From Agrypnia vestita (lineage: Eukaryota; Arthropoda; Insecta; Trichoptera; Phryganeidae), in the NCBI GenBank assembly GCA_016648135.1, contig JADDOH010002576.1, positions 62,001-126,000 of the forward strand: a stretch of DNA of 64,000 nucleotides, read 5' to 3'. Position 1 is the stretch's first letter; each line of letters begins with the position of its first letter. Position numbers and translations under genes: made by a program. The notes beneath the pieces are model-generated. The model searched no databases, was not told the origin of the DNA, and saw only the letters and a program-made list of their open reading frames with translations. Positions 23,053 to 35,202 of this stretch are shown piece by piece.

Positions 23053-23929
23053 CAGGATGTCTTGTAAGCTTATAGCAAAAACTTAAATCATTTTCATTCA
23101 GTCATTTTCACTCAATTTTAAATATAAAATATTCTTTACACTTGGGTGAAATGTCGACACTTACGGAGGTAAGTGACAAAATTTGCTTTTTTTTTCAATA
23201 TTTCTGATTTATTTTCTGTAAAACTAATCACGACAGTGACTTAATTGAAATATTAATAATTCATTAGCTTTAATAGTCAAATAAATGAATAAATCCTTGC
23301 AGAAATTTGATAAAATTTTTTGGAAAAGTTTTTGTCGTATTATTTGACTTAGGTGTATTAAAGCGAATGATTTTTTTAAATTACTTATACAGGGTTATTT
23401 GGAAAACATTAATAACCTCGCAGGACTATATACCTGCCTTGATTATGAGTCGAAAATGTTGAAGTAGCCATGACCTAATATCAATTGTTATGGAGTTATG
23501 CTATATCAAAGTTTTCATTTTTTCAATACTTCTGACATATTTTTTGCAAAAAGTTCATTCGTTTCAATACAAGTTAAATAAAATGATATATAAAGGTTAT
23601 TATTATAAAATGATATATAAAGGTTATTATTACGGTCGTTGGACATATTTAAGTGTTCAATAAAACGGATATTTTATACGAACCGTATATTTTACAGAGA
23701 AGCAAATCTCGCATTCGGTGTACACCTCCGCCGTGATAGGACGCTCTCCTGATGACGCCGAATAAGACTTCAGCGAAACGTCGAAAGTCTCACAGAGACG
23801 AAGCTAATTTATATATGAGAAAAGTGGATGGAAGTCTCTTATACCATGGCTCATATTTTGAATATTATATTTAAAATTGAAAAAAAAAGACTCCCCCGAA
23901 ATTTTTGCTACAAGCTATGAGGCACCCTG
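23053..23929 (+). mobile_element. Composite of R1 MITE and nested elements
   Basis: The left end CAGGATGTCTTGTAAGC (23053) and right end TACAAGCTATGAGGCACCCTG (end 23929; key bases GGCACCCTG then TA) are R1 termini. Between them lie the R1 blocks TTCTTTACACTTGGGTGAAA and ATGTCGACA, and the internal hairpin GTCAAATAAATGAA / TATTATTTGAC (23277-23348). A second element starts TA-CAGGGTTATTTGG (23392) and a Penelope-like fragment sits at 23606-23790. The nesting order suggests R1 came first. Confidence 0.6.
23606..23790 (+). repeat. Penelope-like fragment with hammerhead-type core
   Basis: CTGATGA (23749-23755) is followed by a hairpin built from CGCCGAA and TTCAGCG around TAAGAC, then GAAACGTC (23775-23782). 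CUGAUGA, stem II and GAAAC are the conserved core of hammerhead ribozymes, which Penelope-like elements are known to carry. One extra C lies between CTGATGA and the stem compared with the canonical core, so activity is uncertain. Just upstream (23606-23712) the element's tail lies in reverse orientation (ACGGTCGTTGGACATATTTA, GGATATTTTATACGAACCG), making an inverted arrangement. Confidence 0.5.
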
Positions 23930-24690
23930 TATATATTCAGGTATCATGTTTCAATTGTCAAGTCGCGTAGTGCTCATCAGAATAGCTGTTCAGAAAGTGT
24001 TCCCTCGATAGAGTGGATATGCTCCACCTGCGGTTTACATTACTCCAGGCGGTTTAACATTAAAAGAAATAAGCCCACGCAGGCGGACTTGACCTTGCAG
24101 ATTGCCTAGAGCACCTAGTTTTCGCTTTTCACGGTCGTTTGGCACAATGTATAGCTTTTAAGTTTAAAATAAAGACGCTAAACGACGAGCAACCATTAAG
24201 CATAATATTGGCAAAAACTAAAAAAAATACCCGACACATTTTCTATTTAACGACACTCAAGAAAATACGCAAAAAGTGTAATAAAAATCTCGGGACATAG
24301 GTAATAATTGCAGGATTTTGAAGCTGAAAATTCATGAATAAAAAACCATTTGTTTTTTGAATTGACTTTGTTCGCTTCAACCTAAAACTAAATATAATAA
24401 AATAGTAATATAAAAATTTCAAGAACGTGTCTTTTGGTGAGGCGATCCTTTCGTGTTGGGCCGCGCGCTGATTGTGTGTCACACTCTAATTATATCAAAG
24501 GTTGTAATTCCAGCATGTTACAGACGTTACGGACCGAGAGACAGACAACGAAATTATTATATTTAGATTTGATATCTACTGCTTAGTTGACCACAAAAAA
24601 AACCTCCTGTAAATGGTATCAAAACATGTTTTTCTTTATTAATTCGTTCAAAGAATTTATCCTAGGTGTATGAACCTACCAAGCAAGACC
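23930..24690. other. No recognised feature
   Basis: AT-rich sequence with a slightly GC-richer patch at 23990-24130. The minus-strand frame 24243-24482 has no recognisable domain. Confidence 0.55.
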
Positions 24691-24730
24691 AGCGCTTCAT
24701 AATGGAGTTCTCGAACGAAGTTCGCGAACT

Positions 24731-25054
24731 CTAATATATGGAAGTGAAGCCCAGAATTGGCAAAAAAGGAATGAAAATAAACTGAATTTGGTCGCCAAGG
24801 CGTATGCGTGGAAAATCTTTGGTCGATAGAGTTAAGAATGAAAAAAAGAATTTAATGTAATGCTGACTGTGGTGTGGTAGGTGTTGAAGGCAGCAGGAAC
24901 AGATGACGTCCGCAAAAGACCTGGCGCGTTCAGATACAATAAGATATTGGAGGATGGCTTAAACAGCAGGAGAGCGAGCATCAGAAGATGTATGAATGTG
25001 GCCGAAGCAAAAGTGGTATGGCAAGATAGAATGATTTGGCATTCTTCTGGTTAG
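24731..25054 (+). pseudogene. Non-LTR retrotransposon pol C-terminal region
   Basis: The frame from 24731 reads LIYGSEAQNWQKRNENKLNL, matching the LLYGSExW-Q--ES-I motif that follows the reverse transcriptase of RTE-like insect elements. After several stops the same frame series reads YNKILEDGLNSRRASIRRCM, then NVAEAKVVWQDRMIWHSSG and a stop. The end matches the minus-strand copy at 16840-17095 (RRACMQRSINVNKTKV). The W-GHVERM and RGRPRKTW segment in between is largely deleted or scrambled. It is a dead 3' end of a LINE. Confidence 0.65.
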
Positions 25055-25059
25055 TTAAC

Positions 25060-28000
25060 ACTGCTAGTTAGTGTGAACTTACAAAGTTTTTATGTGTACT
25101 TTATATTTACCAAGGTATACCTAAATCTTCAAACAAAGGTATCTCTTATTATTGAATATATTTTATCGATTCTCAAATATCTGTACGTTTTTGGGGTTAC
25201 ACCGAAATGACAATAAGCAGTTGATAAAAAATTTGTGATTCTATAGGTAGCAACAAACTCAAAGACTGTCTATAGGATAGTTTTTTTTTTCCTAAAAAAT
25301 AATCTTAGATAGTGTATTGAGGTTTGGGTTGTTCTGTTCCGAAATTTACTCCAAGGGTTAAAATGTGTAAATTGGCTCTTGGATCGTCATTATTATGTTG
25401 CTTCCGTCACAGCTGTTCTTGCTCGCACGGATCCATTCCATTGGGCGATGGGGTAAGCTTTAGAAATATCGTAACATTATATGTATGTCTATAAATAATG
25501 GTATCTTTGGGGTTTACAATAACTAACTACGGTTCATGGTTAGACATCATAGTTTAAAAAATATCTTTGAAATTTTCGGACAGAAAAAATACATAGTTAC
25601 ATAAGGAATGTTAAAATAACCGAAATTGTTTTTTTAGATGATATCTCTAATGATTAAAAAATATTATATAATAATATAATATTGTATTTTTTAAATTTCT
25701 GTTCTGATCTAGGAAAGATCGTAATTTCGATCTGAATTGAACCCTAATCTATGATATAGTTATTGAAGATCACAAGTATATGCGAATCTGCAGTAGGTAC
25801 ACAATATGAAGGTTAAACTTTGTAGACTGTAATAAATTTTTTGAATAGTAGTCAAAGGTTGTAATAAAAAATTTCAATGCCATCTAGAATATTTTCTTTG
25901 AAAGGTCAAATGTGATGTGAGAACTGCGCGCACGTCACCTGCAGAAATGACATTTTTTACAAATTTCACCCAAAACATGTATTGTGAATTCTATTTCTCT
26001 TTTCTATGCTGAATTCCATCTGTCAAATCAAAATGATTATGTTGAGTACGTTTGTTATTTTTTTCTTTTATTATTTTTATATGAATTACTGAGTTCAACA
26101 ATCACACAAATTCAATCCGTTTCTTGTTTTACATAAATTAGTTTATGGTAATTTATAAAGAAACTTCGTAAAATGTAGATTTTTTAACATTTTATAGTGC
26201 AATATTAAAATATTTATTTACGACGACATTGACTTCGATGATATCATAAAATGTTTGATTTATTTTTGTGAAAAGAAACGTATATCTGAAATTAGTATTA
26301 TTTCCGATTTAATTTTATATAAATCATCTTCGAAATATATTGAAAATTTTTGCCGTATTACCTATACATAAAATATTTATTTACTTGAAAATCCTTGTTT
26401 ACAATACTTCTTTTACAGTGCAGTTATTTTTGTGGATTAAAGCAACTCAGAATAATTCATTTTATACAGTTAAAAAAATACAAAATATGTTTATACCGAT
26501 ATAGGTACATGCGTACATATTTTTTTTAAATATAGGTATATAGTCGGTCACAGCATAATCTAAGTTTATATACACTGCACGTCAATGATACATAGATATG
26601 TATGTATTAATAAATTACATGCACCATTTGGTAAAAAGGTTGAAGATATGAATAAGGATAACCTAAATAAATATAAACATAATACCACAGTTTTGCTTAT
26701 GCATTGTATTGTGCGTTAACGTGAAGAAAAAGGACGTAGGTACAATATCGGTTTCAATAAAGTCCACTAAATATTGCGACACATCACACACGACACAAGA
26801 GCCAGAGACTTGTTTCATTAGGAGGAAGTCAGCTTTTCTTGGACCCACTCCAAACGACTCGTGAAATTCTGCGATGATAGATGTTTAATTTGAAATGTGG
26901 AAAATAACCGATATGAAAAGACAAAGCAACCCGATATTTCAAAACTAGTTCAGACCGCACAAGCCGTCACAATATGGCTAAACGTAGTCAAGTTGGAAAC
27001 GGCAATACAACAATAAATTGACAAAATATATTATCAATGTGCGCTCTAAACTCATAACTCAAATTCGCTTACACAATCTATTATTGGATTGTGTACTCAA
27101 GATAACAACTATTTCAATTATCGTCGCTTAGGTTGGTACTACTGAACTTTCCTTGCCTATATCAGAAAAATATCTACTGACTGGTCACTTACAAAGCTAT
27201 TCGGTCCGCGGCATTCATAAACCGTAAAATATATTTATTTTATTGTTTCACATAATTTTTTAACAACATACACATTTTTAAAGGTGAAGTACACATGCTA
27301 TAGGATTTAAACATAGATTTTTAGGGACTTTGGATGGTTCAGATGATAGTTAACAAGAGGCTTAAAACTAGACGGTGAAAGCCAGTCATTAGCTCAAAAA
27401 GCTCGCGCTCTTCAACAGATCTCATTCACCGATTACCTACATACGAGCATCGACGTATTATAATGCAGACACGTTATTCCCATACTAGCCGGCATTCATA
27501 TGTAGCAAATTTTGCATTGAAAGAGACAACAAATCACGGCACACAAACGCTCTGCATGTAGACAGAAAAATCAGGTAATTTGAAGTCACGGTGACTAAAA
27601 TAACACACTCATTCTTACAATAATGTACGATGCTCTGTACTTTTTTCCGCGTAGCGTCGCCCCTGATCACAACGAAGGTCCGTTCGATAACAAATGCAAG
27701 TAAGGCAATTAATATCTTACTTTTGAGTTGCCAAGATTTCACGCTTATAACGTATCTATAGTTTATTATAACAATGCATACGAATACGTATATTTTTGCC
27801 TTTCTTCTGCTCAACTCTGATTCTAACCCCCTCAACATTTCTCCATCCATTAGTACTCACGTATCAGTATAGTTTACTTTCACCTAATATTATAATTCGC
27901 TAATCAGTTAGAAAGACATACAAATCTAATTCATGAAAAAATATTAGGCTACTAATTTTTCTGCATGTCTTTCAAATGATTAATAAATTTGGTTTTAAAA

Positions 28001-28230
28001 ATTTCATAGAACTTTTTTCTGAAAAACTTCACAAATATGAATGTGTTCTTGAATATTTATAATTCGCTATTTATTTTTCAGCTTCAGTTTACATTATGTT
28101 ATTTATTACTTACTTATCATCGTGTCTAAACATTTGAGGATCTGTGTTATTGGTTTGCATTACGTATATGTTTCGGTATTGTACTCGTTGAAGTGTGAAG
28201 ATTAAGCGAAGTGTTCCCTAAAAGATAATT
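25060..28230. other. AT-rich gene-free stretch
   Basis: No shared repeat, tRNA-like sequence or convincing exon is visible. The longest frame is 27485-27850 on the minus strand (121 residues with an RRKAKIYVFVCIVII segment), which I do not recognise. Short CpG-richer spots occur near 25925 (GCGCGCACGTCACCTGC). Confidence 0.55.
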
Positions 28231-28239
28231 TATTAAATT

Positions 28240-28735
28240 CTAGCCTTTTATACCCGGCGTCGCACGGGTTAAGGATTGAATTAAAGAGAAGTTTGTGGAG
28301 GGAAACAAAGATTACAATGTTTTGCAAAGCCTCTAATAAAAACAACGTTTCCATTTTATCCACATAATGTGGTTCGGATATATTTCGCAGGGAGGGGAAG
28401 GAGGGAATGTGGTCTATATTTTCCACCAGGTTCTAAAGAATAGATATGAAAAATTTAATCTGTCAAACAGTGTAGATTTATATACAAAGTATATCGGGGG
28501 TCGGGCGGGGAGAGGGGGTGAGATAAAGGGGGAGAGAGAAAATGTCACCTATGTCACCCACCGGATCCCAAAGAAAACGTTTGCAAAATTTGGGTCAGAT
28601 CGGTCGAACGGTGTAGATTTGTATTATGGAGAACAGATTTCATTGTGTCAAAATTTCAAGTCAATCGATCGACTACTTTTCGAGTTTTATGAACACAAAC
28701 ATACGCACGCTGAATTTATATATATATATATATAT
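28240..28735 (-). mobile_element. Short Helitron-like element, reverse copy
   Basis: Read on the minus strand it ends TTAACCCGTGCGACGCCGGG, TATAAAAGG, CTAG, parallel to the end of the element at 15600-16351. The body has the same units: ACACCGTTCGACCGATCTGA, CAAATTTTGC, GGTGACAT. The other end is an (AT)n run (plus 28719-28738) and GTTTGTGTTCATAAAACTCG, with GACTTGAAATTTTGACACAA. The base after CTAG is A and not the usual T, so the exact boundary is uncertain. Confidence 0.5.
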
Positions 28736-28939
28736 AAAGGTATTCCTATTTAAATCTTGGAGCAGGAAAGCAGGTTTGAGGTCTTTGAAAATAAATTTTT
28801 GCACAAGATTTACGGTACGAAACGCGATAACATAATTGGATGTAATATGGTTAAAGAAATTGGTTCTTCGGAAACGATATGACGCCCCAGATTCTTGAGG
28901 AAGGCGAAAGCGAATCGCAAGACGAGATGAGTCCCGCAG

Positions 28940-29115
28940 CTCGAACTAAGTCTTCTAATAAAAACAACAAGATCAAGACCGAAAGGAAGACCGAGACGTG
29001 GACAGGCAGATAATGTGGAAAATAATCTAAAAGAGTTAGGCAAGGCAAAAAAAATGTCCAATAGACTGGATATTTTGGTTTTCCAGAGATTGTCAAGGAA
29101 CGAACGAAATGATAG
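28940..29115 (+). pseudogene. Possible LINE tail fragment
   Basis: One frame reads SRPKGRPRRGQADNVENNLK, then ELGKAKKMSNRLDILVFQRL. The GRPRxxW-D-VE-DL-ELG spacing resembles the C-terminal tail of non-LTR polymerases, but the central W is absent and the end does not match well. Weak evidence. Confidence 0.25.
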
Positions 29116-29119
29116 TTAG

Positions 29120-30310
29120 TGACTGATGTCATGAACTTTCAAGTTCCAAAAATTCATAAAAAAATTAAATACACGAATGTTAAGAGGTTACACCACCATT
29201 TTAGGCATCAAAATATACATTCAAATAGCACACACTCAACTTGTTTAATTATCATTGTTCACGGCATACATATGGTTAATAAATACTTTTCATTGACAAA
29301 TTATTTTGAAAATTTCAAAATGACTGGTGGATATGATAATTTCACCAGGGGTCGCCAGAGTGAAATGAAAAATGTAATTATTTTCTTGTTAAATGATGCA
29401 GAATAGATTAAATAGAATTGAATTGAACCGAATTAAAATAAAATTGCTTTTTGCGCAAATAAAATAAGTTTTACAATAATTTTAATTTTTTCCCAAAAAA
29501 TCGACGTTAAACATTCATAAAAGATCAAAAGGTGCCTTTCATCGAAAAAATCATACGCTACATCGTAGATAATGTTATCATAAGGTGTGTGCAAAAATTG
29601 AACAAAATAGGCTAAATAGTTTTTGAGATATCGTCTCCACCAGTCTGAAAAGGGAAAACGTAAAAGAAAAATGAAATTCCTTTAAAAATTCACCTGCCAT
29701 GCTCCTTCAAATTGCTTTAATTCAGCCGGTTTTTGGAATTTTTGAATGAATGATAACTCAAATTCATGCTTAAAACTTCAAGGCTATAAGAAAAAGTAAA
29801 AAAAAAACGATTTTTTGAAAATATCAAGGTGATGTAACCCCTTAATATTGGTACGCGGTAGCATAGATTCAACCCGAATTAATTTTAAGTTTTCGAGCAA
29901 CATAGGAATATGACGTCATAATAACAGTTCTGTATTACATTCTTACGTGGTTCACAGTGTCCTGTGTCCTTATTGTGTATGGCATCCGTTTCGGACAAAT
30001 AGCGGCACAAAATGCTCTTCAAGGATCTCGATGTAACGACTAAGTCTAAACTACAAGAAGATTATTTGAAAACGAACGCGGTACTAAAACCAAAAATAAT
30101 ATTTTAATAAGAGCGAGCACTGGACGTCTTCAAAATGTTTATCTTTAGCGAAATTTAAAATAAATTAAATTTTAATAAATATTATTATTAAGTTCTACGG
30201 GTTAAATACTTTAAAATGATTTTTTGAGGCGAATCTTTGGACAGTATCAATGGACTTTTGCGGAGATAAGATGCTACAACAATGAGCTCTAAGCTTTTGA
30301 TGCTAAAATT
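29120..30310. other. AT-rich DNA, no recognised gene
   Basis: A 95-residue frame (29119-29406) has no recognised domain. No repeat partner is seen. Confidence 0.55.
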
Positions 30311-30323
30311 TATATAATTGGGA

Positions 30324-30575
30324 AGACATCGGTGGCTGGGTCATGTGGAGAGACTGAACAATAAGCACCGAGTCCTTGCTGAATTCAAGACCAATGGGGC
30401 AATGAAGCTTAGGAAGGCCAAAATTAAGATGGAGCAGTCTCCTCTAAGACACATCTATCTTGGAGATTTAGAACTGAAGGGAACTGGCTGAACAAGACCG
30501 GGATGAGCGGAGGAAGCTCTTAAGAAGGCCAAGACCACCGGGGGTTGCAGAGCCAACAGTGATGATGATGAGTAA
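30324..30575 (+). pseudogene. LINE pol C-terminal tail with TGA-repeat end
   Basis: The frame from 30324 reads RHRWLGHVERLNNKHRVLAE, then IKMEQSPLRHIYLGDLELKG. A further frame gives a G-WAEEALKKAKTTGG-like stretch, and the sequence stops in GTGATGATGATGAG. The RWLGHVERM motif, and an EDL-LG-like helix followed by a basic end next to a short (TGA)n, are typical of R1/Jockey/RTE-like 3' ends. Stops and frame changes make it non-functional. It differs in sequence from the 16.9 and 24.9 kb copies, so it is another family. Confidence 0.5.
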
Positions 30576-30579
30576 ATAG

Positions 30580-31480
30580 AGAGTAGTACATAATCTAAAT
30601 GGAAATATGAATAAGTAGGAATAATAATTTTCTTAATTCAATATTCTATTAGAAAATATAACAGATTTGTTACAAAAAACTATCAAAATTTTAAAATCGA
30701 AAGCCGATTTCACTTAATATAAAATAATTGCCTATGTCTCTGTAGCCTATAGGCAATGGTGATCGAATTCGGTAGTTTGTTCTTTTGTGCATTTTGTGTG
30801 TTTATATATTACTTATTATACTTAACATATTTTTTACCGGTCAACGAGTTACACTAATCGCGTTGATATCATAGGCTTAAAACGGTCAAGATCTTCAATT
30901 TTAAATTCATGATAATTTATAACATTTTTAAATTATAGCACTGTAGGTATATGAAAAATATATTTTGACGGATCCGCAAGAGTTTTTAAAATCTAGTTAT
31001 AGTATAAATTAAAAACAATGTTTTGGTGTTTTACGTGTACCTACTTACGTTAAGTACCTATCACAAGATCTAGGAGACGCAGTAAATATTAAATTATCTT
31101 CTCGAATGTCAAAGCAAGTGTCAAATAATAAACACGACTAGACTTTTGGCACCTTCCAGAAGCATCTCTCTAGATCACCTTCAAGATTCAGACCACATCC
31201 GTTGACACAATCGCCGGTTTACGATTTCAAATTGAAAAATAAGTTTTAAAAATAAATAACGAATAACGGATGTGGCGATTACGCGACGGGGCACTCGAGA
31301 TTACTCCATCGCACGGGAGCGCGGGGCGGGATCAGGGAACCGTATCGAGAACAACAGGAACCGAATGAAGTCATCCTTCTTCATTGTGGGTGAACCCCGT
31401 AATGCGGCCCGGTACGTCAGTGGACGTCCAACTTCCTTGTTCGATGGAAACAATTAAGGGGTTTAACGTTATACCACTCC
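30580..31480. other. AT-rich DNA, nothing recognised
   Basis: A GC-richer patch at 31260-31450 contains a 61-residue frame rich in R, N and G without recognisable domain. Confidence 0.5.
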
Positions 31481-31482
31481 GG

Positions 31483-32006
31483 GAGAATAAAATTTAGGTA
31501 GAAATAGAAAAAAAAACAAAATGGTCACGCCATGTCTATTCCCGTGGAGCTTCTCCTCCGTGACTGATGTGACACGCAACTGTCCCCGGTACAAGTTTGT
31601 TCCAGACAGAAAGATATGGTATATCATTTATACTTATTAAGAAATGAAATATCTAGAATCTAGCATATCCGATTTGAAAAAAAACGTTTTTTGTAAAATC
31701 GGGAGCAATTGATTCTTTTTAACAAGTGGTTAATCGGATAAAAAATTCGTAAGCTACACTGTCCATATTTGATTTCTGTATAAGCATATGGTCATCTTTT
31801 CTGTCTCGAACAAATATGCAGCGGGGAAGTTACGCGTCAGTCAAGGAGGAGGAGTTCCAAGGAAATAGACATGACTTAACCATTTTTTTTTTCAAAAATT
31901 TTCTATAAAAATTATAGTTTATGTGCCTAAATAAGTGCCAGTATTGAAAATAATTATTCACCTCACATGTAAAAAATCACCCAATTTCTACTTAAATTTT
32001 ATTCTC
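31483..32006. mobile_element. 524-base foldback element, about 190-base arms
   Basis: GAGAATAAAATTTAGGTAGA at the left mirrors TCTACTTAAATTTTATTCTC at the right. Inward the arms share ATGGTCACGCCATGTCTATT against AATAGACATGACTTAACCAT, then GAGCTTCTCCTCCGTGACTG against CAGTCAAGGAGGAGGAG, CCCCG/CGGGG and AGACAGAAAGATATGGT/ATATGGTCATCTTTTCTGTCT. The centre (about 31625-31785) is AT-rich and non-coding. This is a MITE or foldback transposon with long diverged TIRs. I find no second copy in the window and no clear target duplication. Confidence 0.65.
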
Positions 32007-32099
32007 ATATGATATTATTAACGTCTAACCTAGTTAATTTTTCTCTAATCTAATTTTTCAATTTTTTTTCAAGGGTAATCCAGAAATGACATATTTCTG

Positions 32100-32330
32100 G
32101 CAGGCCACAAGACCTATGAATGCGATGGAGAAGCTGCTGGTGACGGAAAACAGAGTTGGGAAAACCCATTCCGTGGAAGACCATTAACAACATGGACAGA
32201 TCTGGTGAAGTCTGCTGCCAATTGCCCACTTCACGAATACCTCAGATCAGAACAGGGGGCGCCGATTGCTCTGCCGAGAGCACGAAAAGTAAGAAGATAC
32301 TTAAACTGTTTCTTCACATAATCATCACAA
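32100..32330 (+). pseudogene. Possible LINE tail fragment
   Basis: The frame around 32160-32330 reads FRGRPLTTWTDLVKSAANCP, similar in spacing to the RGRPxxRWxDDI motif of non-LTR pol tails. The following LHEYLRSEQGAPIALPRA shows no clear family match. Weak evidence, included because of the RGRP--W-D block. Confidence 0.25.
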
Positions 32331-32339
32331 GCTTTAAAT

Positions 32340-34735
32340 ACCCGTGGTTGTAGTTGTCCACAGCCAATAAATTTAACCGACTGTTAACTGCGAGCTGCAA
32401 TTCATTATCACATTTAAAACATTTTCTACTCAAGAAACCTTTAAGCTTAGAAAAAAGTGATAATCGTTGGGAAGAAGGTCCGAGCTTTTCGGTGTTCCGG
32501 GTTCAATCAGATATTTTCCAAGGATTTGAAGGAAAATTTTTGGCACAATTAGTTAAAGGGACTGGAGATGCTCCGCTACAACATTTCGAGAACATCATTC
32601 ACGATAAATGATCAAATTCAGGAGATGATTTATGTGAAGAATAATATCAAGGTAGGTACCTACTGTATATTTAAAAAATATAAAAGTGTACAGTAACATA
32701 TTTTGTTTATTTTTTAAAAGCTAAAGAAACTTTATTTTTTATTATGCTCATATTTTAAATTATAATACTTGTGCTCATCTGATTTTGTTATTTTTTTGTT
32801 GCTCTATTTTCTTTTGTAATTGTTTTTTTAGTCTCCCATTTTATCTAACAGCTTTTATAATGTCAATTGTCGAGAGACCGAAATGTGAACCTGGAAGGGA
32901 ATACAATGTTTATATAATATTTTATATCGGAAGAATAATATCTACATACATAATTATAAGCTATATAAGCTGATATGTTACCCTTTATTTATGAAAAAAT
33001 ATAAAGATGGAATATATGAAAAAAACGGATAAATAATGTAAACTTGAGGTGAAATACTTATCCTTTGGTACATTATTTAGGCACAATGTAACATGCTTCA
33101 CCTTAGCGTTTTTACAACTCCACGTAAATTATGAGACGCCTATTCCGTGTTTTGTCAATCTCTATTAGTTAAAAAAATGTACCCCTGGTAACCAAAATCA
33201 AACAATCAAAATATTTTTTAAAACATTTAAATAAACAATTCACTTAACTTTCTTATCAGGGAGTTACGACTGATACAAGAAATTTTACGCAAGTTAAAAT
33301 CATTTTACGGTAAACCAAATACAATATAACACCGTAAATGTAAACCTAGCGCTGATGTTTTTCATTAAAGGCAATAAACAACTTTTCTATCGAGTAGTGT
33401 ACGCGCCTGTGTGTGTGTTTGTGCATGTGTGCGGTGTAAGCGTAATGCACCACGTGAATAACAGAAAGGTGCGCAAGTGTGGGACATAATGAGCGGGGTG
33501 TAGTTACAAATGCCTCGTCAACGTAAACCGTACGCCAGGCATCATAAATGTGAGAACTGGAAAAATAAAACAAATTATAAATAATGTACAAAACAAATTT
33601 TAGAGTGATGCAAATCAACAAATACAATTTAGGAATGTGTTGTAGATTAACAAATTATGCAACGAATGCGCGGATTCCATGGTCAACGCCGTGTATCTAC
33701 AAGCAGTGGTTCTCGGCGGAATATTATGTTGTCTATGATGAGTGAGTATTACACGCTCAAGCGACCGTCAGAAAATTGATCAATATTTCACTTTTGAACT
33801 GAGTCTGCGTTATAAAGAATAATTCGAGGTTTCCGTCTCTGGATGATATCTCGTCATAGATTCTAGATTATATATATCTCGTCATGATTGGTCATTCTAG
33901 GTTTAATTTAATTTACGTACATACAAAATTGTAAATTTTTGGATGCGAAGGTATACATGAATGAAATTTTCTCTCAAAATATGGTACATAATAAGTTTTG
34001 AGCACGCTGTATTATTCGTTGTATTTTGTGTGAAAAATGATAGAAAAAATAGAAAATTGATGAATACTAGATATGATCTTCAGTAATTTATTTGCAGTTG
34101 GTTATCACCAACCATCCTACAAATGTTTACCCGTATTAACATAATTAAATAATATATTGATTAGACATAATCTTAAAAATACTACAATAATTCCTGTACT
34201 CAATTTTTTTTTGCTCCTGAAATATTTTTCCAAAAAAAATCAACAAGAGTAATGTTGCATGTCAAAGGTAATTTCTACCTATCAGCCCTAATTTTAAGAA
34301 GAATTAATGAAAATGTAATGTACAGTCAGATGTAAATAAAAAGTTTATAGTTTACAATGCAAGTTCAAACTAATAAAAAGACTGAATAAGCAGGAGATTT
34401 TTGAAATTCAACTAAAACAGCTTTAAAAAAAAGATGATTAAGAGTCTCCGCCCGCTAAAAACGGAAACGAACCCTTTTCTAAAACATTGATATTAGAGTA
34501 GAAATTATTTTTCTACGAATGGTTAATTTACGAATTTTATCTTGGCAAAAGGGCCAACCTCTCATAATACTACAAGTTAACTATGAAGATTTATTATCTC
34601 TTGTGCCCATTTCTTCAAATTATTTTTGTCGGCAACATTACTCAATGTGTCATAACATTTTACAGAATACAAATTTTCGTAATTTTTACATCTCCTGTTA
34701 AATTCACAAAATGATACGTTTAGCCCTTCTGGCAG
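32340..34735. other. AT-rich DNA, no recognised gene
   Basis: Frames at 32354-32611 and 33346-33627 (minus) have no recognised domains. The latter overlaps a GT-rich stretch (33405-33435). Nothing else is supportable. Confidence 0.5.
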
Positions 34736-34739
34736 GAGA

Positions 34740-34983
34740 GGAACGATGTATGTTAATAATAAAATATATTATATATGCTTACATAATAATTCTTCTGTAG
34801 GTGTGTATGTCACCTCCTAAACGGCAGGGCATATTTTAATGAAATTTTTTGTGCTTTCGAGTGGGTCCCCGGATGGTTTAGATTCACAACTGGACGCTGT
34901 AGGCGGCGCTACAGTAGGGTTCTAGGATTTATGCCACCCAAACGAAAAGCCAATGTTCGGGAAACGTCTGTCGGGTCCGCTAG
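34740..34983 (+). mobile_element. Helitron 3' end
   Basis: GGTGTGTATGTCACC, CTCCTAAACGGC, TTTTAATGAAATTTTTTGTG, GGTTTAGATTCACAACTGGA and AACGAAAAGCCAATGTTCGG lead to GGAAACGTCTGTCGGGTCCG and CTAG, followed by T (34984). CTAG before T after a GC-rich end is the Helitron terminus. The subterminal text (GATGAAATTTTTTGTG followed by a CACCCAAACGAAAAGCC block) is common in insect Helitrons. The 5' end is not certain, near 34740. It is a different family from the one at 15600-16351. Confidence 0.6.
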
Positions 34984-34984
34984 T

Positions 34985-35202
34985 AATTTTATATTATCCC
35001 AATTATAATAATTTCGTTGCGTGTCTGTCCGTACGTCCGTCTGTCTGTTCGTTCGAATTTACGGCTAAAAAAAACAAATTAAACGGCCGGAGATTGGGCT
35101 TGAACCCCGGTTGAGCAAACTCGAACGCGGAGACCTACGGAGACAACGGATGTTGCCATCATCGTATGTACGGGAACCTTCCAAAATTGACTACGTATAC
35201 AG
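34985..35202. other. CTGTCCGT-rich spacer with B-box-like sequence
   Basis: GTGTCTGTCCGTACGTCCGT and a minus-strand GGTTCAAGCCC (35096-35106) look like pieces of another tRNA-derived repeat, but no A-box can be placed. Confidence 0.3.

Noticed and set aside
27485..27850. 121-codon minus-strand frame as LINE pol fragment
   Set aside because: The opening DGEMLRGLESELSRRKAK is vaguely like an RT-downstream segment, but the continuation does not match any motif I know.
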